Of a stretch of DNA of 62,910 bases, positions 26,804 through 34,943 are shown one piece after another. Numbering within the stretch: position 1 is the first letter of the stretch; the number at the start of each line of letters is the position of its first letter. The notes under the pieces are model-generated. The model searched no databases. It had not been told where the DNA came from and saw only the letters and a list, made by a program, of their open reading frames with translations. Made by a program: the position numbers and the translations under genes. The stretch covers positions 1 to 62,910 of the forward strand of contig JAHDKO010000078.1 in the NCBI GenBank assembly GCA_018436855.1, given 5' to 3'. This DNA is from Deltaproteobacteria bacterium (GTDB lineage Bacteria; Desulfobacterota; Desulfomonilia; UBA1062).

Positions 26804-28606
26804 GTGGAAAAGCGTCATAAGTTTTCCCTCTGGTATGTGCTCATCGGAATCTGGGTGGTGCTGATCGTTCAGAGCTACATATCCTCCATGTTCGTCGTGG
26901 AGAGCATTCCCTACAGCTCGTTTCTCGGCCTTCTGCAAGAAGGCAAGGTGACGGAGATCGCTGTCTCGGAAAACGAGATTCAGGGGAAGATGATAACCCC
27001 GGAGGGGAAAGAACAGAAATTCAAGAGCGTCCGGGTGGATCCCGAGCTGTCCGAGATGCTGCAGGACTATAAAGTGACATTCAAGGGCGAGATCGAGGCG
27101 AACTATGCCCAGAACGTCCTGTCGTGGGTGCTCCCCATCGTGCTCCTGGTGGCGGTCTGGTATTTCGTGATACGCCGGATGTCGGGCAACCAGCCGGGCT
27201 TCATGTCGATCGGGAAGAACAAGGCCAAGATCTATATGGAAGACGAGTTGAACATCCGCTTCGACGACGTCGCGGGCGTGGACGAGGCAAAGCAGGAGCT
27301 GGTGGAGCTCATCGACTTCCTGAAGCACCCGGCCAAGTTCTCCGAGCTTGGCGGCAAGATCCCCAAGGGCATTCTGCTGGTAGGCCCTCCGGGTACGGGC
27401 AAGACCATGCTGGCCAAGGCCGTGGCGGGCGAGAGCGGGGTGCCGTTCTTCAGCCTGAGCGGCTCGGATTTCGTGGAGATGTTCGTGGGCCTGGGCGCGG
27501 CCCGTGTGCGGGACCTCTTTGTCCAGGCCAAGCAGAAGGCACCGTGTATCATCTTCATCGACGAGCTCGACTCTCTGGGCAAGGCCCGGGGCGCCGGCTT
27601 CAACGGGGGCCATGACGAGCGCGAGCAGACCCTGAACCAGCTCCTTTCCGAGATGGACGGGTTCGACGCAAAGGTGGGGGTGATCCTCATGGCGGCAACC
27701 AACCGCCCCGAGATCCTCGACCCCGCGCTGCTGCGCCCGGGCCGGTTCGACCGGCACGTGGTCGTGGACCGTCCGGACAAGGCCGGGAGGATCATGATCC
27801 TCAAGGTGCACATGAAGAACATCAAGATGGATGAGAGCGTGAATATCGAGAAGATCGCCGGGATGACCCCGGGCATGTCGGGGGCCGACCTCGCCAACCT
27901 GGTGAACGAAGCGGCCCTGATGGCGGTCAGGGGTGGAAAAAAGGCGGTCGGCATGATTGAGTTCGAAGAGGCGGTGGAACGGGTGGTCGCGGGCCTGGAA
28001 AAGAAGAACCGCGTCATCAACACCAAGGAGCGCGAGATCGTGGCCTACCACGAGATGGGGCACGCCATCGTGGCCCTGGCCCTGCCGGGGACCGATCCGG
28101 TGCACAAGATCTCCATCATCCCCCGCGGGGTCGCCGCTCTGGGCTACACCATGCAGGTGCCCACCCAGGACCGGTTTCTGCTGAGCAGGACCGAGCTGCT
28201 CAACCGGGTCGCCTCGCTCCTCGGAGGCAGGGCCGCCGAGGCGATCGTGTTCGGCGACGTGTCCACAGGGGCGCACAACGATCTCTCGCGGGCCACCGAC
28301 ATTGCCCGGAGCATGGTCAAGGAGTACGGCATGAGCGAAAAACTCGGTCAGATCTACCTGTCCTCCGGAAAGGGCGGCCGGTTTCTCAATGCCGACTCGC
28401 CGGGCGATGCCCACGAGTACAGCGAGGAGACCGCCCGGGCCATCGATGCCGAGATCCGGAGCATCATCCATTCCCAGTACGAGGCAGCCCTGTCGATTCT
28501 GCAGCAGAGGCGGGACGTGCTGAAGCAGGGCGCCCTTGTCCTGCTGGAAAAGGAGAAGATCGACCGGGAGGAGATCGAAGAGCTGTTCAACTCGGCAGCC
28601 GCCTGA
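26804..28606 (+). CDS. ftsH: ATP-dependent zinc metalloprotease FtsH
   Basis: A 600-aa inner-membrane AAA protease that degrades misfolded membrane proteins and some regulators. Two membrane helices (about 8-28 and 107-127) flank a periplasmic domain. The AAA module has Walker A GPPGTGKT, Walker [12 protein letters not shown] and the SRH ([18 protein letters not shown]). The protease site is HEMGH, with the third zinc ligand Asp in the [10 protein letters not shown] segment. It starts at GTG, with AGGAGG 7 nt upstream. The C-terminal tail is short for the family. It is monocistronic. Confidence 0.97.
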   Translation: MEKRHKFSLWYVLIGIWVVLIVQSYISSMFVVESIPYSSFLGLLQEGKVTEIAVSENEIQGKMITPEGKEQKFKSVRVDPELSEMLQDYKVTFKGEIEANYAQNVLSWVLPIVLLVAVWYFVIRRMSGNQPGFMSIGKNKAKIYMEDELNIRFDDVAGVDEAKQELVELIDFLKHPAKFSELGGKIPKGILLVGPPGTGKTMLAKAVAGESGVPFFSLSGSDFVEMFVGLGAARVRDLFVQAKQKAPCIIFIDELDSLGKARGAGFNGGHDEREQTLNQLLSEMDGFDAKVGVILMAATNRPEILDPALLRPGRFDRHVVVDRPDKAGRIMILKVHMKNIKMDESVNIEKIAGMTPGMSGADLANLVNEAALMAVRGGKKAVGMIEFEEAVERVVAGLEKKNRVINTKEREIVAYHEMGHAIVALALPGTDPVHKISIIPRGVAALGYTMQVPTQDRFLLSRTELLNRVASLLGGRAAEAIVFGDVSTGAHNDLSRATDIARSMVKEYGMSEKLGQIYLSSGKGGRFLNADSPGDAHEYSEETARAIDAEIRSIIHSQYEAALSILQQRRDVLKQGALVLLEKEKIDREEIEELFNSAAA

Positions 28607-28881
28607 TCCCCGGGGACACTGACCGCCGCCGGGCGCCTGGAAGAGGCAGGTCCTTCGGGCGCGGCGAGCACGGAGACCCGCACGGCATGATCCGCACTCT
28701 GCGGAGGCGGTCAATGCGGTGCAGAGCCCCGCGGGTTATCTGCCGGGAGGGGCTGTCTCTCAATCAATGACCGCAATAGGTGCGAAGGAATGAATAATTT
28801 CCTGAACCCGGATAATATCTCCGGAGGGGTGACGAAAAGATCTGCCATACTCTGGCAAAATACCGGTATAACCCGCCGTAA

Positions 28882-28901
28882 TAACTCTATAAGAAGAGTT
28901 A
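28882..28901. promoter_or_regulatory. TAACTCT-N6-AGAGTTA inverted repeat, possible ect operator
   Basis: A perfect 7-6-7 inverted repeat about 40 bp upstream of the best -35 box of the ectoine operon. Symmetric sites near ect promoters bind MarR-type EctR in methylotrophs, but no ectR is visible here and the sequence is not claimed to match. Confidence 0.35.
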
Positions 28902-28939
28902 ATTAACCAGAAAAGCAATGTAATTGAGGATATTGAGGG

Positions 28940-28968
28940 TTGACAATGAAAACAACACGGTATATTAA
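28940..28968 (+). promoter_or_regulatory. Candidate sigma-70 promoter of ectoine operon
   Basis: A consensus TTGACA at 28940-28945 is followed by TATTAA at 28963-28968 with a 17-nt spacer (or TATATT at 28961-28966 with 15 nt). It lies about 115 bp before the ectA start and is the only convincing promoter in the gap. Confidence 0.55.
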
Positions 28969-29081
28969 GCAACGTCAAAAGAGAACATGCGGTATAAATC
29001 CCACCAGAGAAGTAAATAATACCCGCTTATAAGTACTATTTGGGTAATAATGTTTGTCCGGAAAAGAAACGGAGGAGAATG

Positions 29082-29603
29082 ATGAGCGTATCATCAGGCA
29101 AAGCAGGCGGAATATCATCCATCATATACCGCGTGCCCACGCTCGAGGATGGCGTCGGTATCTACTCCCTTGTGCAGAACTCGAAACCGCTGGATCTCAA
29201 CTCTCTCTACAGCTATCTGCTCCTCACCGCCCATCATGGCGACACCTGCATCGTGGCCGAGCTCGAGGGCGGGGTCGTAGGGTACGTATCGGCCTATGTC
29301 CATCCGAAAAAGCACGATACGCTCTTTGTCTGGCAGGTGGCAGTGAGCGAACGGGTGCGCAAACAGGGCGTGGGCCTCTCCATGCTCACCGGGATTCTGA
29401 AGCGGCCCGGCTTTCAGTCCGTCCGCTGGCTGGAAACCACGGTAAGCCCTTCCAACACCGGGTCTGCCCGCCTGTTTCATTCGCTTGCCCGGAAGCTGAA
29501 CACCTCGTGTCACACGTCGGTCTATTTCTCCCGGGATCTCTTCGAGGGTCAGTCCCATGAAGAAGAGGTCCTGTTCAGAATAGGGCCGTTCTCCATGTAC
29601 TGA
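29082..29603 (+). CDS. ectA: L-2,4-diaminobutyrate acetyltransferase EctA
   Basis: A 173-aa GNAT enzyme that transfers acetyl from acetyl-CoA to the gamma-amino group of diaminobutyrate, the second step to ectoine. The acetyl-CoA motif A reads VAVSERVRKQGVGLSML. EctA-typical stretches LDLNSLYSYLLL, DTCIVAELEG, TVSPSNTGSARLF and VYFSRDLF are present. GGAGG lies 6 nt before the ATG at 29082; an ATG immediately before it is too close to the ribosome site. It is the first gene of the ectoine operon. Confidence 0.95.
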   Translation: MSVSSGKAGGISSIIYRVPTLEDGVGIYSLVQNSKPLDLNSLYSYLLLTAHHGDTCIVAELEGGVVGYVSAYVHPKKHDTLFVWQVAVSERVRKQGVGLSMLTGILKRPGFQSVRWLETTVSPSNTGSARLFHSLARKLNTSCHTSVYFSRDLFEGQSHEEEVLFRIGPFSMY

Positions 29604-29697
29604 CATTCCCTTATCCTTAAATTTTCTGCCCAGTATCGTTACCCCGTGTCTCGATAGTTGCATCGGGGCGCTGCAAATACAAAGGAGGAACAATATA

Positions 29698-30981
29698 ATG
29701 AGAATATTCGAACAGTTGGAGTCGCAAGTCAGAAGTTATGTGCGTCATTTCCCCACCATTTTCAACAGAGCGAAAGGTTCGTATCTGTACGACGAGCAGG
29801 GGAAAGAGTACATCGACTTCTTCGCCGGCGCCGGAACACTCAATTACGGACACAACAACCCCAGAGTCAACGAGGCCCTCATCGAGCATCTCAGCAACGA
29901 CGGCATCGTCCACGGCCTCGACAAGGCCACGACCGCCAAGAAGAAGTTTCTGGAGACCTTCTACCACACCATACTCGCACCCCGCCGCATGGAGTACAAG
30001 ATCCAGTTTTCCGGACCCACCGGCACGAACGCAGTGGAGACCTCGCTGAAGCTCGCGCGCATGGTCAAGGGCCGCTCGAACGTGATCTGTTTCACCAACG
30101 CATTCCACGGGCTGACCATGGGGTCCATGGCGGTGACGGGCAATGCCTTCTACCGCGACGAGGCCTTCATCAACCGAGCGAACGTCACCTTCATGCCCTA
30201 TGACAACTACTTCGGTCCGGACTTCGATACCTCGAAGTACCTGAGAAAGTTTCTCGAAGACAAGAGCAGCGGGGTGGACCTGCCGGCGGCCCTGATCCTG
30301 GAGACGGTCCAGGCCGAAGGCGGCGTGAAGGTTGCCCGCGACGAGTGGCTGAAGGAGATCGAACAGATATGCCGGGACTACGACATCCTGCTCATCGTGG
30401 ACGATATCCAGGTGGGCAACGGCAGAACCGGCACCTTTTTCAGCTTCGAGTCATCGGGCATCAACCCGGACATCATCACGCTGTCCAAGTCCATCGGAGG
30501 CGGGCTGCCGCTTTCCTTGGTGCTGATGAAGCCCGAGCTCGATCAGTGGAGACCGGGCGAGCACACCGGCACCTTCCGTGGAAACAACCTGGCATTCGTG
30601 GCGTCCTCGGAGCTGTTGAGCTACTGGGAAAACGACAACCTGAGCGAGGCCATCCGCTACAAGGAAGAGATACTGGGGGAAGAGCTGGAAAAGATCGTTG
30701 CCAAGTACCCGGACGTGGAGGCTCAGATCCGCGGCAAAGGCCTCATTTACGGTCTGCATATCCCCTTTCAGGGGTTCTGCCGGGACGTGTCGGCAGAGGC
30801 ATTCGGTAACGGGCTCGTGATCGAGCTTGCCGGCGCCGAGGCCGATGTGCTCAAGTTCCTGCCCCCGCTGGTCATCGAGGAAGAGGTCTTGCGCCAGGGG
30901 CTCACCATTATCGACGAGTCCATTGGGAAGACGCTGGAGTATCGCAACGCAATGAGAAAAGGGAGAGTGGAATGCTTGTAA
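29698..30981 (+). CDS. ectB: Diaminobutyrate-2-oxoglutarate transaminase EctB
   Basis: A 427-aa class III aminotransferase that converts aspartate semialdehyde and glutamate to 2,4-diaminobutyrate. The PLP Lys is in [15 protein letters not shown] and the Asp in [33 protein letters not shown] is typical of EctB. A strong AAAGGAGG precedes the ATG. The stop overlaps the ectC start by 10 nt, so the two are translationally linked. Confidence 0.96.
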   Translation: MRIFEQLESQVRSYVRHFPTIFNRAKGSYLYDEQGKEYIDFFAGAGTLNYGHNNPRVNEALIEHLSNDGIVHGLDKATTAKKKFLETFYHTILAPRRMEYKIQFSGPTGTNAVETSLKLARMVKGRSNVICFTNAFHGLTMGSMAVTGNAFYRDEAFINRANVTFMPYDNYFGPDFDTSKYLRKFLEDKSSGVDLPAALILETVQAEGGVKVARDEWLKEIEQICRDYDILLIVDDIQVGNGRTGTFFSFESSGINPDIITLSKSIGGGLPLSLVLMKPELDQWRPGEHTGTFRGNNLAFVASSELLSYWENDNLSEAIRYKEEILGEELEKIVAKYPDVEAQIRGKGLIYGLHIPFQGFCRDVSAEAFGNGLVIELAGAEADVLKFLPPLVIEEEVLRQGLTIIDESIGKTLEYRNAMRKGRVECL

Positions 30982-31364
30982 GGAAGATCGAAGACATCAA
31001 GGGAACAGAGCGGGAGGTGCACGCCGAGAACGGCAACTGGACGAGCACGAGGATCCTGCTCAAGAAAGACAACATGGGTTTTTCGTTTCACGAGACCATC
31101 ATCTATGCCGGGACCGAGACCCTGATCTGGTACAAGAACCATCTGGAGGCGGTCTACTGCATCGAGGGAAAGGGCGAGGTCGAGACTATCGACGACGGAC
31201 GGGTCTACACCATCGAGCCCGGGACCATGTATGCCCTGGACAAGAACGACAAGCACTATCTTCGCGCCTCGGAGGACATGCGGCTGGTGTGTGTCTTCAA
31301 TCCCCCCCTGGTGGGAAACGAGGTGCACCGGGAGGACGGGTCATATCCGATCCTGGAGGGGTGA
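30972..31364 (+). CDS. ectC: L-ectoine synthase EctC
   Basis: A 130-aa cupin that cyclises N-gamma-acetyl-diaminobutyrate to ectoine. Family landmarks are [16 protein letters not shown] at the start, [20 protein letters not shown], the metal-site stretch [13 protein letters not shown], and [13 protein letters not shown] with its His. The length is typical. It overlaps the ectB 3' end. No ectD hydroxylase is present in this window. Confidence 0.96.
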   Translation: MLVRKIEDIKGTEREVHAENGNWTSTRILLKKDNMGFSFHETIIYAGTETLIWYKNHLEAVYCIEGKGEVETIDDGRVYTIEPGTMYALDKNDKHYLRASEDMRLVCVFNPPLVGNEVHREDGSYPILEG

Positions 31365-31539
31365 GCGACCGGAACGGCCAGAGAGTCCGCCTGCGCTCCA
31401 GGTGCCGGTCCGGGCGGCAAGCCGGCGCCCCCTGCCGGAGATGTCCGTCATGGTCGGGAACCGGCCCGATGCCATCCTCCGGCTTGCGGACCGCGCCACA
31501 GGCGACTGCTCCGCCTCATGACCGGGAAGGGGAAAGCCA

Positions 31540-32298
31540 ATGAGGTCTGAACATCCTTTCACGGCGCAGGAGATCTTCGATCAGGGCCGCTCGCACCGGG
31601 CCAGGCTGGGTTTCGTGATCCTGGCGACCGACCGCACCAGCGAGGCCGACCTGCCGGCCATGGCCCCTGAAGGGGTCGGGGTTCATTTCAGCAGGATCGG
31701 CATGTCCGGGGATATCACCGCAGAGAACCTCAAGTCGATGGAATCCTCGATCGCAGGCGCCGCGTCACTCATCCTGCCGGACGAGGGTGTGGATGCCCTG
31801 TGCTTTCACTGCACCTCGGGCAGCCTGCTCGTGGGAGAGCAAAAGGTCATGGACGCCCTGGCGGCCCCAGGAAACGCGGCTTTCTGCACCACCGTGCTCA
31901 CAGCCGTGACCGAGGCTCTCAAGGCCCTGCGCATCACCCGGTTCTCCCTGGTGACTCCGTACCTTCAGGACATCACCGATGCCCTGAAGAGGCATTTCGA
32001 GGGGCTGGGGTTCGCCGTGCCCCGCACCCGGGGCATTGATCTCTCGCGGGATACCGAGATCGCCCGGGTGAAGCCCGGGTATATCGCAGACCTCGCGGCC
32101 CGTACCGATCATCCGGACGCCCAGGCGGTCTTCATCAGCTGCACGGGCCTGAGGTCGGTCGAGGTCATCGATGCCCTGGAGCAGAGGCTGGAAAAGCCGG
32201 TGATCACCAGCAGTCAGGCGGCCATGTGGTGGATGCTGCGTCTGGCCGGGGTGCGGGACTGCAGAGAAGGATATGGAACACTGTTCGATCGCCACTGA
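31540..32298 (+). CDS. EutA-like maleate isomerase/Asp-Glu racemase superfamily protein
   Basis: A 252-aa protein of the fold shared by Asp/Glu racemase, arylmalonate decarboxylase, maleate cis-trans isomerase and the ectoine-utilisation protein EutA. Two candidate catalytic cysteines sit where the family expects them: FHCTSGSLLVG (about residue 90) and FISCTGLRS (about 205). GMSGDITAENL and SSQAAMWWMLRLAG are also family-like. It lies 175 bp after ectC and 28 bp before the aspartokinase, within the ectoine operon. Its reaction is unknown: it may act on aspartate stereochemistry or an ectoine breakdown intermediate. No other ectoine-degradation gene is nearby. Confidence 0.82.
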   Translation: MRSEHPFTAQEIFDQGRSHRARLGFVILATDRTSEADLPAMAPEGVGVHFSRIGMSGDITAENLKSMESSIAGAASLILPDEGVDALCFHCTSGSLLVGEQKVMDALAAPGNAAFCTTVLTAVTEALKALRITRFSLVTPYLQDITDALKRHFEGLGFAVPRTRGIDLSRDTEIARVKPGYIADLAARTDHPDAQAVFISCTGLRSVEVIDALEQRLEKPVITSSQAAMWWMLRLAGVRDCREGYGTLFDRH

Positions 32299-32326
32299 TA
32301 AACGAGTGACATGAAGAGGGAGGACC

Positions 32327-33691
32327 ATGGAAGACCTAATAACCTGTAAGTTTGGCGGCACATCCCTGGCCAATGCATGCCAGGTGGACAAGGTGCGCAG
32401 TATCGTGGAATCCGACGAGAGGCGGCGGTACGTGGTCGTGTCGGCTCCGGGCAAGGACGGGACCGATGACGAAAAGGTGACCGATCATCTGTTCAATATC
32501 GCCACCGGCGGGAAGCACTTCAAGGACCAGCACAAGGACATCCCCCCTCATGACAGCTTCTCGCGCGTGTCCGGAAAATTCAAAAAGCTCGTGACCGACC
32601 TGGGGATCGAGGGCTCGGACATCCTGAAAGACCTGGAGGCAGACCTTCGCAGGGACATGCCGCAGGAGAAACGGGTCGATTTCATCGCCTCGCGGGGCGA
32701 ACACTACAATGCCAAGGTCATCACCCGGTATCTCCAGTCAAAGGGGTTCAATGCGAGTTTAAGGCTGCCCGAGGACATCGGCATTGTGGTCTCCGAGGAC
32801 TTCTCCGACGCGCGGGTACTGCCCGAGTCGTACGCGCGGCTGAAGGAGCTGCGTGATGCGGACGGCATCGCCGTGATCCCGGGATACTACGGCACCACCC
32901 GTTCGGGTGATGTAGCGGTCTTCTCCCGGGGCGGCTCCGACCTCACGGGCGGCGAGGTGGCCTATTCCATCGACTCGGCCCTCTATGAAAACTGGACCGA
33001 CACCGACGGGGTCTACCAGGTGGACCCGCGCCTCGTGCCCGGGGCAGAGGTGATCCCCCGGCTCACCTACAAGGAGATCAGGCTGCTTTCTTCCAAGGGG
33101 TTCGATATCTTTCACTTCAATGCCATGATCAACTGCAAGAAGAGAAAGATCCCCATCCACATCCGCAACACCAACAATCCCGATTCGGACGGCACGCTCA
33201 TCGTCTCCGAACGGGTCCCGGAGGAGACGGCGGTGGGGATAGCCCGGCTCGACGACGTGGCGTACATTTACGTGGAAAAGGACGGCCTGGCAGAGGTCAT
33301 CGGGGCCACCAAGGACGTGCTCGACATCCTGAAGGAATATTCGGTCCACACCTATCACTATCCCACCGACAAGGACGATCTGGCCATCCTGGTGGACCAG
33401 AACGATCTGATGGGCAAGGCCGACGTGCTCAGGGAAGAGATCGACAAGGCCCTGTGCCCGGACGTGCTCGACATGATCTACAATATCTCGGTCATCTCGC
33501 CGGTGGGCATCGGCATGAAGGAGAATCCGGGCATCCTCGCCCAGGCCGCCACGGCCCTGAAGAACGAGAACATCAACATCGAGATCGTAGACCAGGGACC
33601 GGCCCAGATAAGCTTCCACTTCGGGATGCAGAGATACTACGCCGATGACGCCCTGAGCGCCCTCTACCGGGAGCTGATTGCCAGGGATTGA
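32327..33691 (+). CDS. ask: Ectoine-operon aspartokinase (Ask_Ect)
   Basis: A 454-aa aspartate kinase that makes aspartyl phosphate, the first step toward diaminobutyrate. CKFGGTSLAN is the ATP-site start, FSRGGSDLTGGEVA binds substrate, and two ACT domains occupy about 310-454. The insertion around residues 55-130 (TGGKHFKDQHKDIP) is typical of the Ask_Ect subgroup, thought to escape normal feedback control. GGGAGG precedes the ATG. Its place after ectABC fits precursor supply under salt stress. Confidence 0.93.
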   Translation: MEDLITCKFGGTSLANACQVDKVRSIVESDERRRYVVVSAPGKDGTDDEKVTDHLFNIATGGKHFKDQHKDIPPHDSFSRVSGKFKKLVTDLGIEGSDILKDLEADLRRDMPQEKRVDFIASRGEHYNAKVITRYLQSKGFNASLRLPEDIGIVVSEDFSDARVLPESYARLKELRDADGIAVIPGYYGTTRSGDVAVFSRGGSDLTGGEVAYSIDSALYENWTDTDGVYQVDPRLVPGAEVIPRLTYKEIRLLSSKGFDIFHFNAMINCKKRKIPIHIRNTNNPDSDGTLIVSERVPEETAVGIARLDDVAYIYVEKDGLAEVIGATKDVLDILKEYSVHTYHYPTDKDDLAILVDQNDLMGKADVLREEIDKALCPDVLDMIYNISVISPVGIGMKENPGILAQAATALKNENINIEIVDQGPAQISFHFGMQRYYADDALSALYRELIARD

Positions 33692-33710
33692 GCGGGAGGC
33701 CTCTTGAGCG

Positions 33711-33784
33711 CCGCCTGCAGGCGGTTATCTATGAGTTCCAGACTCCTCCCTCTGCCCCGCCGTCCCCGGCGGGCAGGGGAGGGC
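33711..33784. repeat. GC-rich palindromes 3' of ectoine operon
   Basis: A perfect 14-bp palindrome, CCGCCTGCAGGCGG, occupies 33711-33724. A second, imperfect hairpin follows at about 33750-33784, pairing CTGCCCCGCCG with CGGCGGGCAG. No T-run follows. They may stop or attenuate transcription between the aspartokinase and the next gene, or be a small dispersed repeat. Confidence 0.45.
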
Positions 33785-33801
33785 GGAGTCCGGGAGCGCC
33801 C

Positions 33802-34782
33802 ATGTTCTCGTTGTGGAAGCCCGCGGTATTCCAGGGAGACGTAAACAGGTCCGGGTACTTCGAGGGATGGTACTTCAAGAGCGTGAGCCGTGATGAAACC
33901 GCCGCCTGCGCGGTGATCCCCGGTGTCTCGCTCCCCCGCGAAAGGGAAAAGGCCCATGCCTTCGTACAGTTCTCTCGTGCCGGGGAAGGGAGATCGTCCT
34001 ATTTCCGGTATCGCTTAAGCGAGTTTTCCGCAGACAGAAAAACCTTTGCGATCGTAATCGGAAACAACCGGTTTTCCCTGGACGGGATGCATCTCGATAT
34101 CGACCAGGGCGGAGAGGCCCTCCGGGCGAAGCTGAGCTTCCGGGGCATACACCCGTGGCCGGTCACGCGGCTTTCTCCGGGCGCCATGGGATGGTATGCC
34201 TTTGTGCCCGGGATGGAGTGCTACCACGACGTGCTGAGCTTCGATCACGCCATCGAGGGCTGGTGCGAGAAGGACGGCATGCGCACGGACTTCACCGGCG
34301 GCAAGGGATACATCGAAAAGGACTGGGGAAAATCCATGCCCGGCTCCTGGATATGGATGCAGAGCAATCATTTCGATGAGCCTGAAGCCTCGTTCTCGGG
34401 CTCCATCGCGAAGATTCCCTGGTTCGGGCGGTATTTCACCGGGTATTTGTTCGGCTTCTATTTCCGGGGTGAGGTCTACCGGTTCACCACCTATACCGGG
34501 GCCCGGGTCTCGGATCTTAAGGTTGATCAGGGCCTCGTCAGTTTTACGGTCGAGGATGCTGACTCGCGCATGGAGGTGCGGGGTGCGAGGGCAGAGGGGG
34601 CCAGGCTCATGGCTCCCAGGCAAGGCGACATGTCGGTCCGCATCATGGAGACCCTGGGCTCGAGCATCGACCTTCTCTTCTTCCGGAAAAAAGGCCGCGA
34701 GATCATCTATTCGGGCACCGGGAGGAACGCGGGCCTGGAGTATGTGGGCGATGTCCGGGAGCTGGTGGATCGCCTTGCATGA
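33802..34782 (+). CDS. Tocopherol cyclase-like protein
   Basis: A 326-aa member of the tocopherol-cyclase-like (VTE1-related) family. Matching stretches are GYFEGWYFKSVS at the N-terminus, FRGIHPWP, then GKGYIEKDWGKSMPGSWIWMQSNHF and YRFTTYTGA. In plants the family closes the chromanol ring of tocopherol. Bacterial members like this one have no proven substrate, and no tocopherol pathway is visible. There is no signal peptide. The start at 33802 has GGGAG 5 nt upstream; 38 further open codons upstream look non-coding. Confidence 0.8.
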   Translation: MFSLWKPAVFQGDVNRSGYFEGWYFKSVSRDETAACAVIPGVSLPREREKAHAFVQFSRAGEGRSSYFRYRLSEFSADRKTFAIVIGNNRFSLDGMHLDIDQGGEALRAKLSFRGIHPWPVTRLSPGAMGWYAFVPGMECYHDVLSFDHAIEGWCEKDGMRTDFTGGKGYIEKDWGKSMPGSWIWMQSNHFDEPEASFSGSIAKIPWFGRYFTGYLFGFYFRGEVYRFTTYTGARVSDLKVDQGLVSFTVEDADSRMEVRGARAEGARLMAPRQGDMSVRIMETLGSSIDLLFFRKKGREIIYSGTGRNAGLEYVGDVRELVDRLA

Positions 34783-34943
34783 TCTCCCTTGGGAGGTGGG
34801 CATCCCGGTATGTGCCGGGGTTGTCTGTTTTCCCGGCACCGTGTCCCTTAGGACGGCCCGGCCCGGTATTGATTCCCGGGAACAGCAGGCTATCTTCCAT
34901 TCTATCGTCTCCCTGTATCCAGTGCAGATGAAGGATCGTAGCA

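Larger units (their letters stand above)
28607..29081. other. Intergenic and regulatory region upstream of ectoine operon
   Basis: About 475 bp without a gene. The left part is GC-rich and has nothing supported. The right part, from about 28760, is AT-rich and holds the inverted repeat and promoter listed separately. Confidence 0.5.

Noticed and set aside
26789-28714. 641-codon minus-strand open frame
   Set aside because: Antisense to ftsH, whose motifs are complete. The minus translation is rich in His, Asp and Val with no recognisable domain.
31365-31539. Small coding frames between ectC and the EutA-like gene
   Set aside because: Several short overlapping frames exist in all directions, none with a ribosome site or recognisable sequence.
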